64,000 bases of DNA from Komagataeibacter sp. FNDCF1 (GTDB lineage: Bacteria; Pseudomonadota; Alphaproteobacteria; Acetobacterales; Acetobacteraceae), in contig NZ_JAIWOT010000001.1 in the NCBI RefSeq assembly GCF_021295335.1, positions 3,123,501 to 3,187,500 on the forward strand. The letters are read 5' to 3'. This document shows positions 26,510 to 35,559 of the stretch, piece after piece. Below the pieces are notes generated by a model. The model had not been told where the DNA came from and did not search any database. It saw nothing but the letters and a program-made list of their open reading frames with translations. Both the position numbers and the translations under genes were made by a program. Positions within the stretch are counted from its first letter, which is position 1, and each line of letters starts with the position of its first letter.

Positions 26510-28960
26510 TCAGCGCCCCTTGCGATGGGGGCGCTTTCCTTTTGGCGGCCCGCCATCGCGGCCGCGGCGCCCGGGCGGGCTGGCACGGCTGTCCGGGCGG
26601 AAAGGGGACGCGCCGGGTGCGCGGGCGCGGATGCTCTGCTGGCGCAGCACGTCCTCGATCCAGTCATTGAGGCGCGCGGTCGTGGCCTCGGCGTCCTCGC
26701 GGTTCACATAGGCTTCGGGAAAGCGCAGCGCCAGCCACCGCCAAGCCACCAGCCGCTTGTGCCGCTTTTCGGCGCGTTCCAGTTCCGTGCGCTCGGCCCG
26801 TTCGGCGGGCGGCAGGCGGCCCGTGCCCGGCGGCGGCACGGCATTGCCCGCCGCGTGGTCCGCCGCCCAGTGCACAAGGCGCTGGATGCCGTTGTCACGG
26901 TCATCCACCGGGCACATGGCGTAAACCCAGCGCTGGGCCAGCGTCAGGTCGGCCACACCCTCCAGTGCCGTGGCAATGGCGAAGGCCTGTTCCATGTTGG
27001 CCAGCCGGTAATTCGGGTCGTCCCGCCGCAGCACCGCGCGGCGGATGCGCACCAGCACGCCGAACAGGCTGTCGGACCCGATTTCGGCGGCAACGGCCTG
27101 CACGATATCCGCATCCGGCTGCACCTGCGGGCGCATGTCCTCGATCGGCTGGGGGGGCGCTGCCAGCATGGCATGGATGAAGGACGGGCTGCCCACGCCC
27201 TCCAGCACGGCCACGATACCCTGTTCATGCCTGCCGTAGCGCCCGGCGCGGCCGCCGATCTGCTTGACTTCCTGCGGGTTGAGATCGCGCGTCTGGTTGC
27301 CGTCATATTTGCGCAGGGCGGCAAAGACGACGCGGCGGATGGTCAGGTTCAGCCCCATGCCGATGGCATCCGTCGCGATCAGGATATCGGCGTCACCGTC
27401 ATTGAAACGCTGGGCCTCCGCCCGGCGGACTTCGGGGCTGAGCGCGCCATATACCACCGCAACCCGCTTGCCCTGCGCCAGCAGCAGCGCGCGCAGGTCC
27501 AGCACCTCGCGGCGCGAGAAGGCGATCAGCGCATCGTGCTTCTGCAACTCGTGCAGGCTGACCGAACGTTCGGCGGCGACCAGCGGACTTTTGCGCTCCA
27601 GCCGGATTTCATCCACCGGGTCGCCGCACAGTTCGGCAATGCGCCTGACCATGGGAATGCAGTCTGGCGCGCCAAGGATGAACAGGTGCCGCGCGGGTGC
27701 GCCCATGATGGCCGCCGTCCATGCCGCCCCCCGGTCGGGATCGGTCAGCATCTGGGCTTCGTCGATGATCGCGACATCGACCGGGTTGTTCAGCGGGCAC
27801 ATTTCCACGGTGGCGGCCAGATGGCGGCTGCCGGGCACGTCGATGCGTTCCTCCCCCGTGGCAAGTGACGTGGGTACGCCGCGCGCGGTCAGCGACTCGC
27901 GGAACTCATGGGCCAGCAGGCGCAGCGGGGCGAGCGCCAGCCCGCTTTGCGCCTGTGCCAGCGCATCCAGTGCCGTGTGGGACTTGCCGCTGTTGGTCGG
28001 CCCCGTCACCAGTGTGATGCGACGATTGAGCGCGCGCGCCGTGCGGAAATGGGCGGCATAGCGGTCAAGGGCCGCGACCTGCGCGATGACGGCATTGCCG
28101 ATGCGCTGGTTGCCAAGGTCAGGGGCCAGCGGCGCGCGGCCCGGGCCTTCCGGTCCTTCCCTGCGCCACTGGGGAAGCTGCTGGCGCAGCGCCATGAGCT
28201 CGCCGGGGTCGAACTCCCAGCGTTCCTGCCCGCCCGGCTGGGGCACGCGGCGGGCGACGGGCAGGCGGTTTTCGGCAATCCAGCGCAGCGCCTCGCGCTG
28301 GGAGCAGCGCAGCAGGCCGGGCACGTCGCTGAAGGGGACAAGGCTTTTTTCCCACTCCCGCAGGCGCAGCACTTCCTCGCGCCGGCGGGTGCGCGCCGTT
28401 TCTTCTATCCGGGTGTCGCGGTCCCGGCGGCTGGTATCCTCGCGCTCCATCTCGGCGGCGAAGGCTTCGGGGTCCGGCAGCGCGAACGCATCCGCCACGG
28501 CCAGGGCAAGGGTGCGGGTCCCGGCAGGTGCAAGCGTGCGGCCCGTGCCATCAAACAGGTCGCCACGCACGTTATCCATGGCCGCGCGCGGACTGTCACC
28601 CTGCGCGCGCAGTTTCTCGCGCAGCACGGGGGCAAGTGCTGCAAGCAGGCGGGCATCGTCGGGTTCGGGGTCGTCCACCGTCATGGCGGCGGCTTCCGTA
28701 TCCGCGCGCGTGACCCATACCTGCCCTGCGCGGCGGGTCAGATCCATCAGGCGCGAGCCCCATGGCTTGCGGCGCACGGTGCACAGGGCTGTGCGGAAGC
28801 CGGCATCGTCTATCCGCTGGGCGCCGGGGGGCAGCATGCGTGCGATCACGCGCTCCAGCTTGGGGCGTTCACGGGTTTCAACATGCAGGCCGGTTGCGGC
28901 AATCGCCGCGTCCAGCGCCAGCAGGGCAGGGGCGGCCCGGTCGGGGAATTCAGAAGTCAT
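26510..28960 (-). CDS. SUV3-like superfamily 2 helicase
   Basis: A large helicase of about 816 residues. The C-terminal two thirds carry the SUV3-type core: Walker A LVTGPTNSGKSHTAL, Walker B AIIDEAQMLTDP, motif V ILIATDAIGMGLNL and motif VI QIGGRAGRYGRHE. The N-terminal 300 residues have no motif I recognise apart from a possible helix-turn-helix (LRCSQREALRWIAENRLPV). The C-terminus is a very basic Gly/Pro/Arg/Lys tail that probably binds RNA. Mitochondrial SUV3 unwinds RNA for degradation; bacterial relatives are common in alphaproteobacteria but little studied. The start MTSEFPDRAAPALLAL is chosen among several upstream ATGs without a strong ribosome site. Confidence 0.85.
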   Translation of the reverse strand: MTSEFPDRAAPALLALDAAIAATGLHVETRERPKLERVIARMLPPGAQRIDDAGFRTALCTVRRKPWGSRLMDLTRRAGQVWVTRADTEAAAMTVDDPEPDDARLLAALAPVLREKLRAQGDSPRAAMDNVRGDLFDGTGRTLAPAGTRTLALAVADAFALPDPEAFAAEMEREDTSRRDRDTRIEETARTRRREEVLRLREWEKSLVPFSDVPGLLRCSQREALRWIAENRLPVARRVPQPGGQERWEFDPGELMALRQQLPQWRREGPEGPGRAPLAPDLGNQRIGNAVIAQVAALDRYAAHFRTARALNRRITLVTGPTNSGKSHTALDALAQAQSGLALAPLRLLAHEFRESLTARGVPTSLATGEERIDVPGSRHLAATVEMCPLNNPVDVAIIDEAQMLTDPDRGAAWTAAIMGAPARHLFILGAPDCIPMVRRIAELCGDPVDEIRLERKSPLVAAERSVSLHELQKHDALIAFSRREVLDLRALLLAQGKRVAVVYGALSPEVRRAEAQRFNDGDADILIATDAIGMGLNLTIRRVVFAALRKYDGNQTRDLNPQEVKQIGGRAGRYGRHEQGIVAVLEGVGSPSFIHAMLAAPPQPIEDMRPQVQPDADIVQAVAAEIGSDSLFGVLVRIRRAVLRRDDPNYRLANMEQAFAIATALEGVADLTLAQRWVYAMCPVDDRDNGIQRLVHWAADHAAGNAVPPPGTGRLPPAERAERTELERAEKRHKRLVAWRWLALRFPEAYVNREDAEATTARLNDWIEDVLRQQSIRARAPGASPFRPDSRASPPGRRGRDGGPPKGKRPHRKGR

Positions 28961-29251
28961 ACTGCCTATGTGCGTCATCCGCGCGGTCGGGACAATGGAC
29001 TCAGTACTTGCATCCGCGCGTGAAATCATTGAATAGAAGCCCGCATCGTACGCATGTGACGTGACATGAGCGCCCCGGAATGGGCATTGTGCGGTGAATT
29101 CAGCTTCCCGTGGCGCGTGATATGTTTGTTTGTGCTGGAATTCCACGCTGTGGATGGCCTAGACATGCCCGCCTGAGCGATATCGTTGCGGGGCGCATGT
29201 TTCAGGAAATCCTGTGTCTGCGTCATGTCCAGCCGGGAGAGTGATAACCAG

Positions 29252-30130
29252 ATGTCCGATACGTTGATTGTGCCAACCGCCGAGACCATGCTGACGGGTC
29301 TTGCCCCGGTCGAGGGTCAGGCAGGCGTGTTCCACCTTGCCGAGCCGACCAAGGAATACGGCCACCTGAATGCGGAGACCGTCCTGTCCGTCCATCACTG
29401 GACCGACCGGCTGTTCAGCTTCACCACCACGCGCGATCCCGCGCTGCGCTTCGAGAACGGCCAGTTCACGATGATCGGCATCGAGGTCGAGGGCAAGCCG
29501 CTGCTGCGCGCCTACAGCATTGCCAGCGCGAATTACGAGGACCACCTCGAATTCCTGTCCATCGCCGTGCCCGACGGGCCGCTGACCTCACGCCTGCGCC
29601 ATGTGAAGGTGGGGGACAAGGTGCTGATCGGCCGCAAGCCCGTGGGCACCCTGCTGCTGGACAACCTGCGTCCGGGCCGCAACCTGTATTTCCTGTCCAC
29701 CGGCACGGGGCTTGCGCCCTTCATGAGCCTGATCAAGGACCCGGAATGCTACGAACGCTACGACCACGTGATCCTGAGCCACACGGTGCGCATCTCGGGT
29801 GAACTGGCCTATTCCAACCACATCCGCCACGAACTGCCCGAGCACGAGTTCCTGGGTGAGGACGTGAGCGGCAAGCTGCTGTACTACCCCGCCGTAACGC
29901 GTGAGGAATTCGCGGTGACCGACCGCATCACCAAGCTGATCGAGACGGGCAAAATCTTTACCGACCTGAACATTCCCGAACTGGACCCCGAGCATGACCG
30001 CGTCATGATCTGCGGTTCGCCCGAAATGCTGGCCGATACGGAAAAGCTGCTGCAGGACCGTGGCTTTGACGAGGGGAACAACTCCAACCCCGGCGCCTAT
30101 GTGGTGGAAAAGGCATTCGCTGAACGCTGA
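29252..30130 (+). CDS. fpr: Ferredoxin--NADP(+) reductase
   Basis: An FAD enzyme moving electrons between NADP(H) and ferredoxin or flavodoxin, 292 residues. It has the FAD-binding motif LLRAYSIASANYEDHLEF, the pyrophosphate-binding strand GRNLYFLSTGTGLAPFMSLI, and the NADP-binding HDRVMICGSPEML, ending in the Fpr-type GAYVVEKAFAER. The N-terminal 35 residues are longer than in E. coli Fpr. The start is the ATG after GGGAGAG; upstream in-frame ATGs lack such a site. It is divergent from the helicase gene and has its own terminator. Confidence 0.93.
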   Translation: MSDTLIVPTAETMLTGLAPVEGQAGVFHLAEPTKEYGHLNAETVLSVHHWTDRLFSFTTTRDPALRFENGQFTMIGIEVEGKPLLRAYSIASANYEDHLEFLSIAVPDGPLTSRLRHVKVGDKVLIGRKPVGTLLLDNLRPGRNLYFLSTGTGLAPFMSLIKDPECYERYDHVILSHTVRISGELAYSNHIRHELPEHEFLGEDVSGKLLYYPAVTREEFAVTDRITKLIETGKIFTDLNIPELDPEHDRVMICGSPEMLADTEKLLQDRGFDEGNNSNPGAYVVEKAFAER

Positions 30131-30139
30131 TCCCCAAGC

Positions 30140-30171
30140 CCCCGGCCACACACCATGGCCGGGGTTTTTTT
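30140..30171 (+). terminator. Rho-independent terminator after fpr
   Basis: CCCCGGCC (30140-30147) pairs with GGCCGGGG (30157-30164), followed by seven T. It lies just after the fpr stop. Confidence 0.9.
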
Positions 30172-30256
30172 ATTGGTCCCGCCGCATGCCAGCGCGGCGG
30201 GAGAGCCGGCGTGCGGCGTGCTGTCCCGTCCGGCCGAGACAGGATGCACAACCGGC

Positions 30257-31657
30257 ATGAGTCATGATTTTGATCTGTTCGTAATTGGCGCGGGCTCCGG
30301 CGGGGTGCGCTGCGCGCGCATCGCGGCCAGCCACGGCGCGCGCGTGGCGGTGGCGGAAAGCCGGCACTGGGGCGGCACCTGCGTCAACCTTGGCTGCGTA
30401 CCCAAGAAGCTGATGGTCCAGGCCAGCGACTATGGCGACTGGGTGGAGGACAGCCACGGCTTCGGCTGGAACACGAAGCGCGGCCAGCATGACTGGGCTG
30501 CCCTGATCGCCGCCAAGGACCGTGAGATCGAACGCCTCAACGGTATCTATGTCTCCATGCTGGAAAAGGCGGACGTGGCGCTGTTTACCGGCCATGCCAC
30601 GCTGGAGGATGCGCATACCATCCGCATTGATCCCTCGCCACTGGCCCCGCAGGCACAGCCCCGCCGTGTTACGGCCGCGCGCATTGTCATTGCCGTGGGT
30701 TCCACGCCCACCGTGCCAAGAATACCGGGCGCGGAATACGCCATTTCCTCCGATCAGGCCTTCCACCTCGAGGAACGCCCCCAGCGGGTGTGCATGGTTG
30801 GCGGGGGGTATATCGGGGTGGAGTTTGCCGGCATATTCCGTGGCTTCGGTTCGGAGGTGGACCTGGTCTACCGCCAGCCCCAGCCGCTGCGCGGCTTCGA
30901 TGCCGACCTGCGCCATGCCGTGCATGACGCCATCGACCTGCGTGGCATCCGCCAGCATGCAGGGGCATCGCCCACCGAAATCGGGAAACGCGCAGACGGC
31001 AGTTTTTCGGTCAGCCTTGATAATGGCACACGGATCGAAACCGACTGCGTGTTCTTCGCCACTGGCCGCCACCCCAAGATCACCCATCTGGGCCTGACGC
31101 AGGTGGGGGTTGCGATGCAGGAGAACGGGCGCGTCATCGTGGATGAAAACAGCGAGACATCCGTGCCCGGCATCTACGCCATTGGCGATGTGACCAACCG
31201 GCTGAACCTGACCCCCGTCGCCATTGCCGAAGGGCATAACCTGGCCGACCGCCTGTTTGGCGCGGCCCCGCCCCGGCAGTGGTGCTATGCCACCACGCCC
31301 AAGGCCGTGTTCTTTACCCCCACCGCCGCCAGCGTCGGCCTGACGGAGGCCGAGGCGGCGAAGGAAGGCGATGTGGATGTGTATGTCAGCCGCTTCCGCC
31401 CCATGCGCAATACGCTCAGCGGCCGTGCACAGCGCACCTTCATGAAGCTGGTGGTCGATCAGGCCACGCAGGTGGTGGTGGGCGCGCACATGCTGGGTGA
31501 TGACGCGCCCGAAATCATGCAGGGCCTGGCCATCGCGGTCACGGCACGGCTGACCAAGGCGGACTGGGACCGTACCATAGGCATTCACCCCACCGCGGCG
31601 GAGGAATTCGTGACCATGCGGACGCGCACGCGCGTCACACCCCACAAGGTGGATTAA
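30257..31657 (+). CDS. gor: Glutathione-disulfide reductase
   Basis: A flavoprotein that keeps glutathione reduced using NADPH, 466 residues. Visible parts are the FAD site (FVIGAGSGGVRCARIAA), the redox-active disulfide in GGTCVNLGCVPKKLM, the NADPH-binding region (VCMVGGGYIGVEFAGIFRGF), the second FAD motif YAIGDVTNRLNLTPVAIAEG, and the C-terminal catalytic His-Glu in GIHPTAAEEFVTM. The ATG at 30257 fits the family start; the frame upstream crosses the fpr terminator. Confidence 0.94.
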   Translation: MSHDFDLFVIGAGSGGVRCARIAASHGARVAVAESRHWGGTCVNLGCVPKKLMVQASDYGDWVEDSHGFGWNTKRGQHDWAALIAAKDREIERLNGIYVSMLEKADVALFTGHATLEDAHTIRIDPSPLAPQAQPRRVTAARIVIAVGSTPTVPRIPGAEYAISSDQAFHLEERPQRVCMVGGGYIGVEFAGIFRGFGSEVDLVYRQPQPLRGFDADLRHAVHDAIDLRGIRQHAGASPTEIGKRADGSFSVSLDNGTRIETDCVFFATGRHPKITHLGLTQVGVAMQENGRVIVDENSETSVPGIYAIGDVTNRLNLTPVAIAEGHNLADRLFGAAPPRQWCYATTPKAVFFTPTAASVGLTEAEAAKEGDVDVYVSRFRPMRNTLSGRAQRTFMKLVVDQATQVVVGAHMLGDDAPEIMQGLAIAVTARLTKADWDRTIGIHPTAAEEFVTMRTRTRVTPHKVD

Positions 31658-31713
31658 AACAGGATAAAGGCTTCCGGGCGCCGCCGTCTGTCCGGAAGCG
31701 CCACCAAAAACGG
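31658..31713 (-). repeat. Intergenic hairpin element, copy 3 (short, inverted)
   Basis: Read on the minus strand this contains CGTTTTTGGTGGCGCTTC, then GGCGGCGCCCGGAAGCCTTT and TATCCTG. It matches both ends of the element at 36943-37029 but lacks most of the two inner stems. It lies between gor and a convergent small gene. Confidence 0.6.
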
Positions 31714-31750
31714 TTTCATGATTTGCAGGCCGGTCCGGGCAGCATTCAAT

Positions 31751-31790
31751 AAAAAACCGTTGCCGGGTCTGCTCCGGCAACGGTTTTTTT
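31751..31790. terminator. Bidirectional terminator between gor and a convergent gene
   Basis: AAAAAACCGTTGCCGG and CCGGCAACGGTTTTTT form a 16-base stem around GTCTGCT, with A and T tracts on either side, so it can end transcription from both directions. Confidence 0.93.
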
Positions 31791-31813
31791 TCATACAGCA
31801 GGCAGGAACGGGC

Positions 31814-32164
31814 CTAGCGCGGGGCCACCCAGCCATTGCCGGTGGAATCGCCAAGCTGGCCATCGCCGTTAATCCCGCTGCTCTGGTATGCGGAACCGAA
31901 TTTGGACAGGTCGGTGCCGGTGACCGAGTCACGGTGCACATGTTCCAGATGGTCGGGGTCCGGCCCATGGTTCAGTTCCATGGAAGGCGCTTCCTCGTAC
32001 CCGGGCGGAAGATGGTTGCGCTGGCCATGAACGGTCATTTTGTCTTCGCTCTGGCTGTTGCTGTCATCACCGCTGTCTTGCGGTGCGGCCATGGCCGTCA
32101 CGCTGAACAGGCACAGCCCTGCGGACAGGGCGGTTAAGAATTTCCCACGCATCGTCGTGGCCAT
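31814..32164 (-). CDS. Small secreted protein of unknown function
   Basis: A 116-residue product with a clear signal peptide (RGKFLTALSAGLCLFSVTAM, cleaved near AMA-AP, about residue 26). The mature part is acidic and His/Asp/Ser-rich, with no Cys and no motif I recognise; it includes HGQRNHLPPGYEEAP and DPDHLEHVHRD and ends in a Gly/Ser-rich stretch (GINGDGQLGDSTGNGW). The start has AAAAGGA about 9 bases upstream. It is divergent from DAHP synthase and has its own strong terminator, so it is likely a real, independently transcribed gene. A periplasmic metal-binding role is only a guess from its composition. Confidence 0.75.
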   Translation of the reverse strand: MATTMRGKFLTALSAGLCLFSVTAMAAPQDSGDDSNSQSEDKMTVHGQRNHLPPGYEEAPSMELNHGPDPDHLEHVHRDSVTGTDLSKFGSAYQSSGINGDGQLGDSTGNGWVAPR

Positions 32165-32470
32165 GATCCGTAATCCTTTTAGCTGGGCAATCACCATGCC
32201 AACCATGCGCCACAGGGGAAAGGCGTGGTCCGACAGGCCAACCATGTCAGTTTTACATATGGGTACGCTTTACCGTATTGCGACCGTCAAGGCCATGGGC
32301 GGGGCCGTTTTGTGGCCCGGATGCAACATTTTGTACGGGCATTGCGCGCCGCGATGCCGGGCCGGGGCAGAACAGGCTTTGCCATGGCGGTCTTTTTTCG
32401 ACATAAAGACTGCCCTTCCGCCGCGGGTGGCGGGGACTGTCTTGTATCAAGAGGAATTAGGATCCGACCC
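32165..32470. other. Divergent intergenic region between the small secreted gene and aroG
   Basis: This holds the promoters for both flanking genes. Near the aroG start is a possible leader stem: AAGAC (32406-32410) with GTCTT (32439-32443) and CCGCC (32418-32422) with GGCGG (32429-32433). No leader peptide or known riboswitch is recognised. Open frames here look like chance. Confidence 0.4.
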
Positions 32471-33874
32471 ATGAGTGCGACGCACAGCCACAGCAGTTCT
32501 TCCCGGCAGGCCTGGACGCCGGAGAGCTGGCGGTCGTTTCCGGCGCGGCAGATGCCGCGATACCCCGATGAGACGGCCCTGAGCGGCGTCGAGGCCCGCC
32601 TGCGCCGCTACCCGCCGCTGGTCTTCGCCGGGGAGGCCCGGCGCCTGCGCGCCCATCTGGCGAAGGCCGCCACCGGGCAGGCCTTCGTGCTGCAGGGCGG
32701 CGCGTGCGCCGAAAGCTTCAGTGAGTTCACCGCCGATATCGTGCGCGACACCTTCCGCGTGCTGCTGCAGATGGCGGTGGTACTGACCTTTGGCGCCAAG
32801 GTGCCGGTCATCAAGATCGGGCGCATGGCGGGGCAGTACGCCAAGCCGCGTTCGTCCGATAACGAGACGAAGGGGGGGGTGACCCTGCCGTCCTATCGCG
32901 GTGACATCATCAATGGTTCGGATTTTACGGAAGCCGCGCGCATTCCCGACCCGAAGCGCATGGAAACCGGCTACTTCCAGTCCGTCGGCACCATGAACCT
33001 GCTGCGCGCCTTCGCCAGCGGTGGCTATGCCAACCTGCATGAGGTGCATCGCTGGAACCTGGGCTTTGTCGAGCGCTCGCCGCTGGCCCAGCGTTATGGC
33101 CAGCTTGCCGAACGCATTGGCGAAACACTGGACTTCATGGCCGCCTGCGGCCTGACGGCGGCCACCACGCCGCAGATTGACGAGACCGAGTTCTATACCT
33201 CGCACGAAGCCCTGCTGCTGCCCTATGAGCAGGCGCTGACCCGTATCGATTCGACATCGGGCGAATGGTATGACTGCTCGGCCCATTTCGTATGGATCGG
33301 CGACCGTACGCGCCAGCCCGATGGCGCGCATGTGGAATTCCTGCGCGGCGTGCGCAACCCCATCGGCATCAAGGTCGGTCCCACCACCACCATCGAGGAC
33401 CTTGAGCAGTTGCTCGATATCCTCAACCCGTCCGATGAAGCCGGACGCATCTCGCTCATCTCGCGCATGGGGGCGGGCAAGGTACGCGACCATCTGCCGC
33501 CGCTGCTCGAAAAAGTGATGGCTACGGGGCGCACGGTCACATGGCTGTGCGACCCCATGCACGGTAACACCAGTTCGACCTCGACGGGTGTCAAGACGCG
33601 CTCGTTCGATGCCATCCTGTCCGAGATTCACGGGTTTTTCGATGTGTTCGAGGCCGCCGGCGCCAACCCCGGCGGCGTGCATTTCGAGATGACCGGCCAG
33701 AACGTGACCGAGTGCATCGGCGGTGCCCACCGCTTGACGGAAGATGACCTTGGTGAGCGCTATGAGACTTTCTGTGACCCGCGGCTGAATGCGGAGCAGT
33801 CGCTGGAGATGGCGTTCCGTCTGGCCGAGGAGCTCAAGACCCGGATGCATCGCATGGCGGCCGGGGCACGCTAG
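32471..33874 (+). CDS. aroG: Class II 3-deoxy-7-phosphoheptulonate (DAHP) synthase
   Basis: This enzyme joins phosphoenolpyruvate and erythrose-4-phosphate, the first step of aromatic amino acid synthesis. The 467-residue protein is the plant/mycobacterial class II type: WTPESWRSF, the Cys-containing [41 protein letters not shown] and [11 protein letters not shown] are all characteristic. ATG 32471 matches the family start; the longer frame has no support. It is followed after 27 bases by the nicotinate phosphoribosyltransferase gene, probably on the same transcript. Confidence 0.95.
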   Translation: MSATHSHSSSSRQAWTPESWRSFPARQMPRYPDETALSGVEARLRRYPPLVFAGEARRLRAHLAKAATGQAFVLQGGACAESFSEFTADIVRDTFRVLLQMAVVLTFGAKVPVIKIGRMAGQYAKPRSSDNETKGGVTLPSYRGDIINGSDFTEAARIPDPKRMETGYFQSVGTMNLLRAFASGGYANLHEVHRWNLGFVERSPLAQRYGQLAERIGETLDFMAACGLTAATTPQIDETEFYTSHEALLLPYEQALTRIDSTSGEWYDCSAHFVWIGDRTRQPDGAHVEFLRGVRNPIGIKVGPTTTIEDLEQLLDILNPSDEAGRISLISRMGAGKVRDHLPPLLEKVMATGRTVTWLCDPMHGNTSSTSTGVKTRSFDAILSEIHGFFDVFEAAGANPGGVHFEMTGQNVTECIGGAHRLTEDDLGERYETFCDPRLNAEQSLEMAFRLAEELKTRMHRMAAGAR

Positions 33875-33901
33875 TCCCGTCGGGACAGGAACGGAGTGAC
33901 C

Positions 33902-35068
33902 ATGACCCAGCGTGACAGGACAGCCCGTGACCGGAATGCCGGCGCGGTGGAGCACGATGTGATCGCCGCCCGCACGGATGCGTATTTCAACCGCACGCGG
34001 GCCATCGTCGAACATTTTGGCGACAGGAAGGTGACCTATGCCATTTTCCTGCGCCGTCCCGTCGTGTCTGCCCCGCGGCTTATGGTGGACTGGCTGCATG
34101 CCGTGGCGGCCGAGCGCGGGATCACGATCGAATGCGACCTCATGTTCCCCGAGGGGACATGGGTGGGCGCGGGTGAACCGCTTGCCTACGTGACCGGTTC
34201 GTTTGCACAGCTCGCGACGCTGGAGACGCTGCTGCTCCAGCGCCTTGGTCCCGCCTGTGTCGCGGCCCACAATGCCTACCAGATGGCCATGGCGCTGCCG
34301 CATGTGCGCTTCATGGCCATGGAGGCCCGGCACTGCGCGGGCTTTGGCATGCAGGAACAGATGGCCTATGCCGCCTCCGTCGGCAGCCACGCCGCCCAGA
34401 AGGAGGGCGCACTGGGCTTTATTGGTGGCGCCAATGATGCCACGGCGCATTATTTCGGCACGGCCCGGGGCCTGGGCACCATGCCGCATGCGCTGGTGGG
34501 CTATGCCGGGTCCACCCTGCGCGCCGCCGAGATGTTCCATGAGGTCTATCCGGAAATGGATCTTGTGGTGCTGGTCGATTATTTCGGGCGCGAGGTGACG
34601 GATGCGCTGGAAGTCTGCCGCCATTTTCCCGATCTTGCGGCCACAGGGCGGCTGGCCGTGCGGCTGGATACCCATGGTGGCCGCTTTCTGGAGGGGCTGG
34701 ACCCGCAATCGTCCTATGACGTGCTGGAGCGTCATACGCCGGGCAGCATAAGGCGCTACCGATCGGACAAGGAACTGCGCTATCTGGTAGGCACCGGCGT
34801 GTCGGCCGCCGCCATCTGGCGCATGCGCGAGGCGCTGGACGAGGCGGGATTCGCGCATGTGCGCATCGTCGCGTCCTCGGGCTTCAGTGTTGAAAAATGC
34901 CTGAGCATGGCCGACGCCCATGCCCCGGTGGATGTGATCGGCACCGGCTCCTTCATTCCCGACCACTGGTCCGAGACCTATGCCACGGCGGATATCGTGG
35001 CCTATGACGACATGCCCCGCGTCAAGGCCGGGCGCGAGTTCCTGCTGCGCCACAACCGCGCGCGCTAG
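33902..35068 (+). CDS. pncB: Nicotinate phosphoribosyltransferase-like protein
   Basis: A 388-residue protein of the nicotinate phosphoribosyltransferase fold, which feeds nicotinate into NAD synthesis. Supporting stretches are AYFNRTRAIVEHFG near the N-terminus, EGTWVGAGEPLAYVTGSFAQ, LETLLLQRLGPACVAAHNAY, and the phosphate-binding end SSGFSVEKCLSMADAHAPVD with VIGTGSF. The usual FG(T/S)RR stretch reads MEARHCAGFGMQEQM, so the enzyme belongs to a divergent branch. The ATG at 33902 has GGAG five bases upstream; a GTG at 33896 is the alternative. It probably shares a transcript with aroG. Confidence 0.8.
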   Translation: MTQRDRTARDRNAGAVEHDVIAARTDAYFNRTRAIVEHFGDRKVTYAIFLRRPVVSAPRLMVDWLHAVAAERGITIECDLMFPEGTWVGAGEPLAYVTGSFAQLATLETLLLQRLGPACVAAHNAYQMAMALPHVRFMAMEARHCAGFGMQEQMAYAASVGSHAAQKEGALGFIGGANDATAHYFGTARGLGTMPHALVGYAGSTLRAAEMFHEVYPEMDLVVLVDYFGREVTDALEVCRHFPDLAATGRLAVRLDTHGGRFLEGLDPQSSYDVLERHTPGSIRRYRSDKELRYLVGTGVSAAAIWRMREALDEAGFAHVRIVASSGFSVEKCLSMADAHAPVDVIGTGSFIPDHWSETYATADIVAYDDMPRVKAGREFLLRHNRAR

Positions 35069-35118
35069 GGCACGCGGCACCGCCGCCGTTACGCGACCGT
35101 TTAACGAAAGGCTTCATC

Positions 35119-35487
35119 TTGTCAGAGACCATTTTTGCCCCCGAAGGGGGCTGGCGTGTGCGGATTCTGGATCTGTCGGGCGGTGCGGAAGACAATATTG
35201 TCGAGGAAGTGGGCGGCTTCCCCGATCTGATCCAGGCCAACGCCTTCGCGCGTGCCTATGTGCGCGACAGTATCGAACGCTGCCGTATGGCGGGCCTTTC
35301 CCCGGCTGATGTGCTCAAGGCGTGGTTTACCTTCGGGGAGGACGCGGAAGTGCTGGAAGCGGGCGACCAGGGCTGGCGTTCATCCAACGAACTCGATGAT
35401 TTCGCGGCCCACGCGGCAACACCGATGGAGCGCGACTGGCGCGCCTTCGACCCGCGCCGCAACACGGACGATGAAGAGGCGGACTGA
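35119..35487 (+). CDS. Conserved-looking small protein of unknown function
   Basis: A 122-residue acidic, soluble product with no signal or membrane span. It starts at a TTG with AAAGG upstream and reads MSETIFAPEGGWRVRILDLS, with a likely helix FPDLIQANAFARAYVRDSIE and an acidic tail (RRNTDDEEAD). I do not recognise the family. It lies 50 bases after the nicotinate phosphoribosyltransferase gene and 72 before gltX on the same strand, and coding-like third-position GC supports it as real. The region FGEDAEVLEAGDQGWRSSNE looks like a compact alpha/beta protein, but nothing more can be said. Confidence 0.75.
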   Translation: MSETIFAPEGGWRVRILDLSGGAEDNIVEEVGGFPDLIQANAFARAYVRDSIERCRMAGLSPADVLKAWFTFGEDAEVLEAGDQGWRSSNELDDFAAHAATPMERDWRAFDPRRNTDDEEAD

Positions 35488-35559
35488 ACGCGCCGTTTCA
35501 TGGCGGGTCGGGTCATGTGCTCTCTGGTGTTCGGGGCGTAATCGCCGCATATAGGGGGC

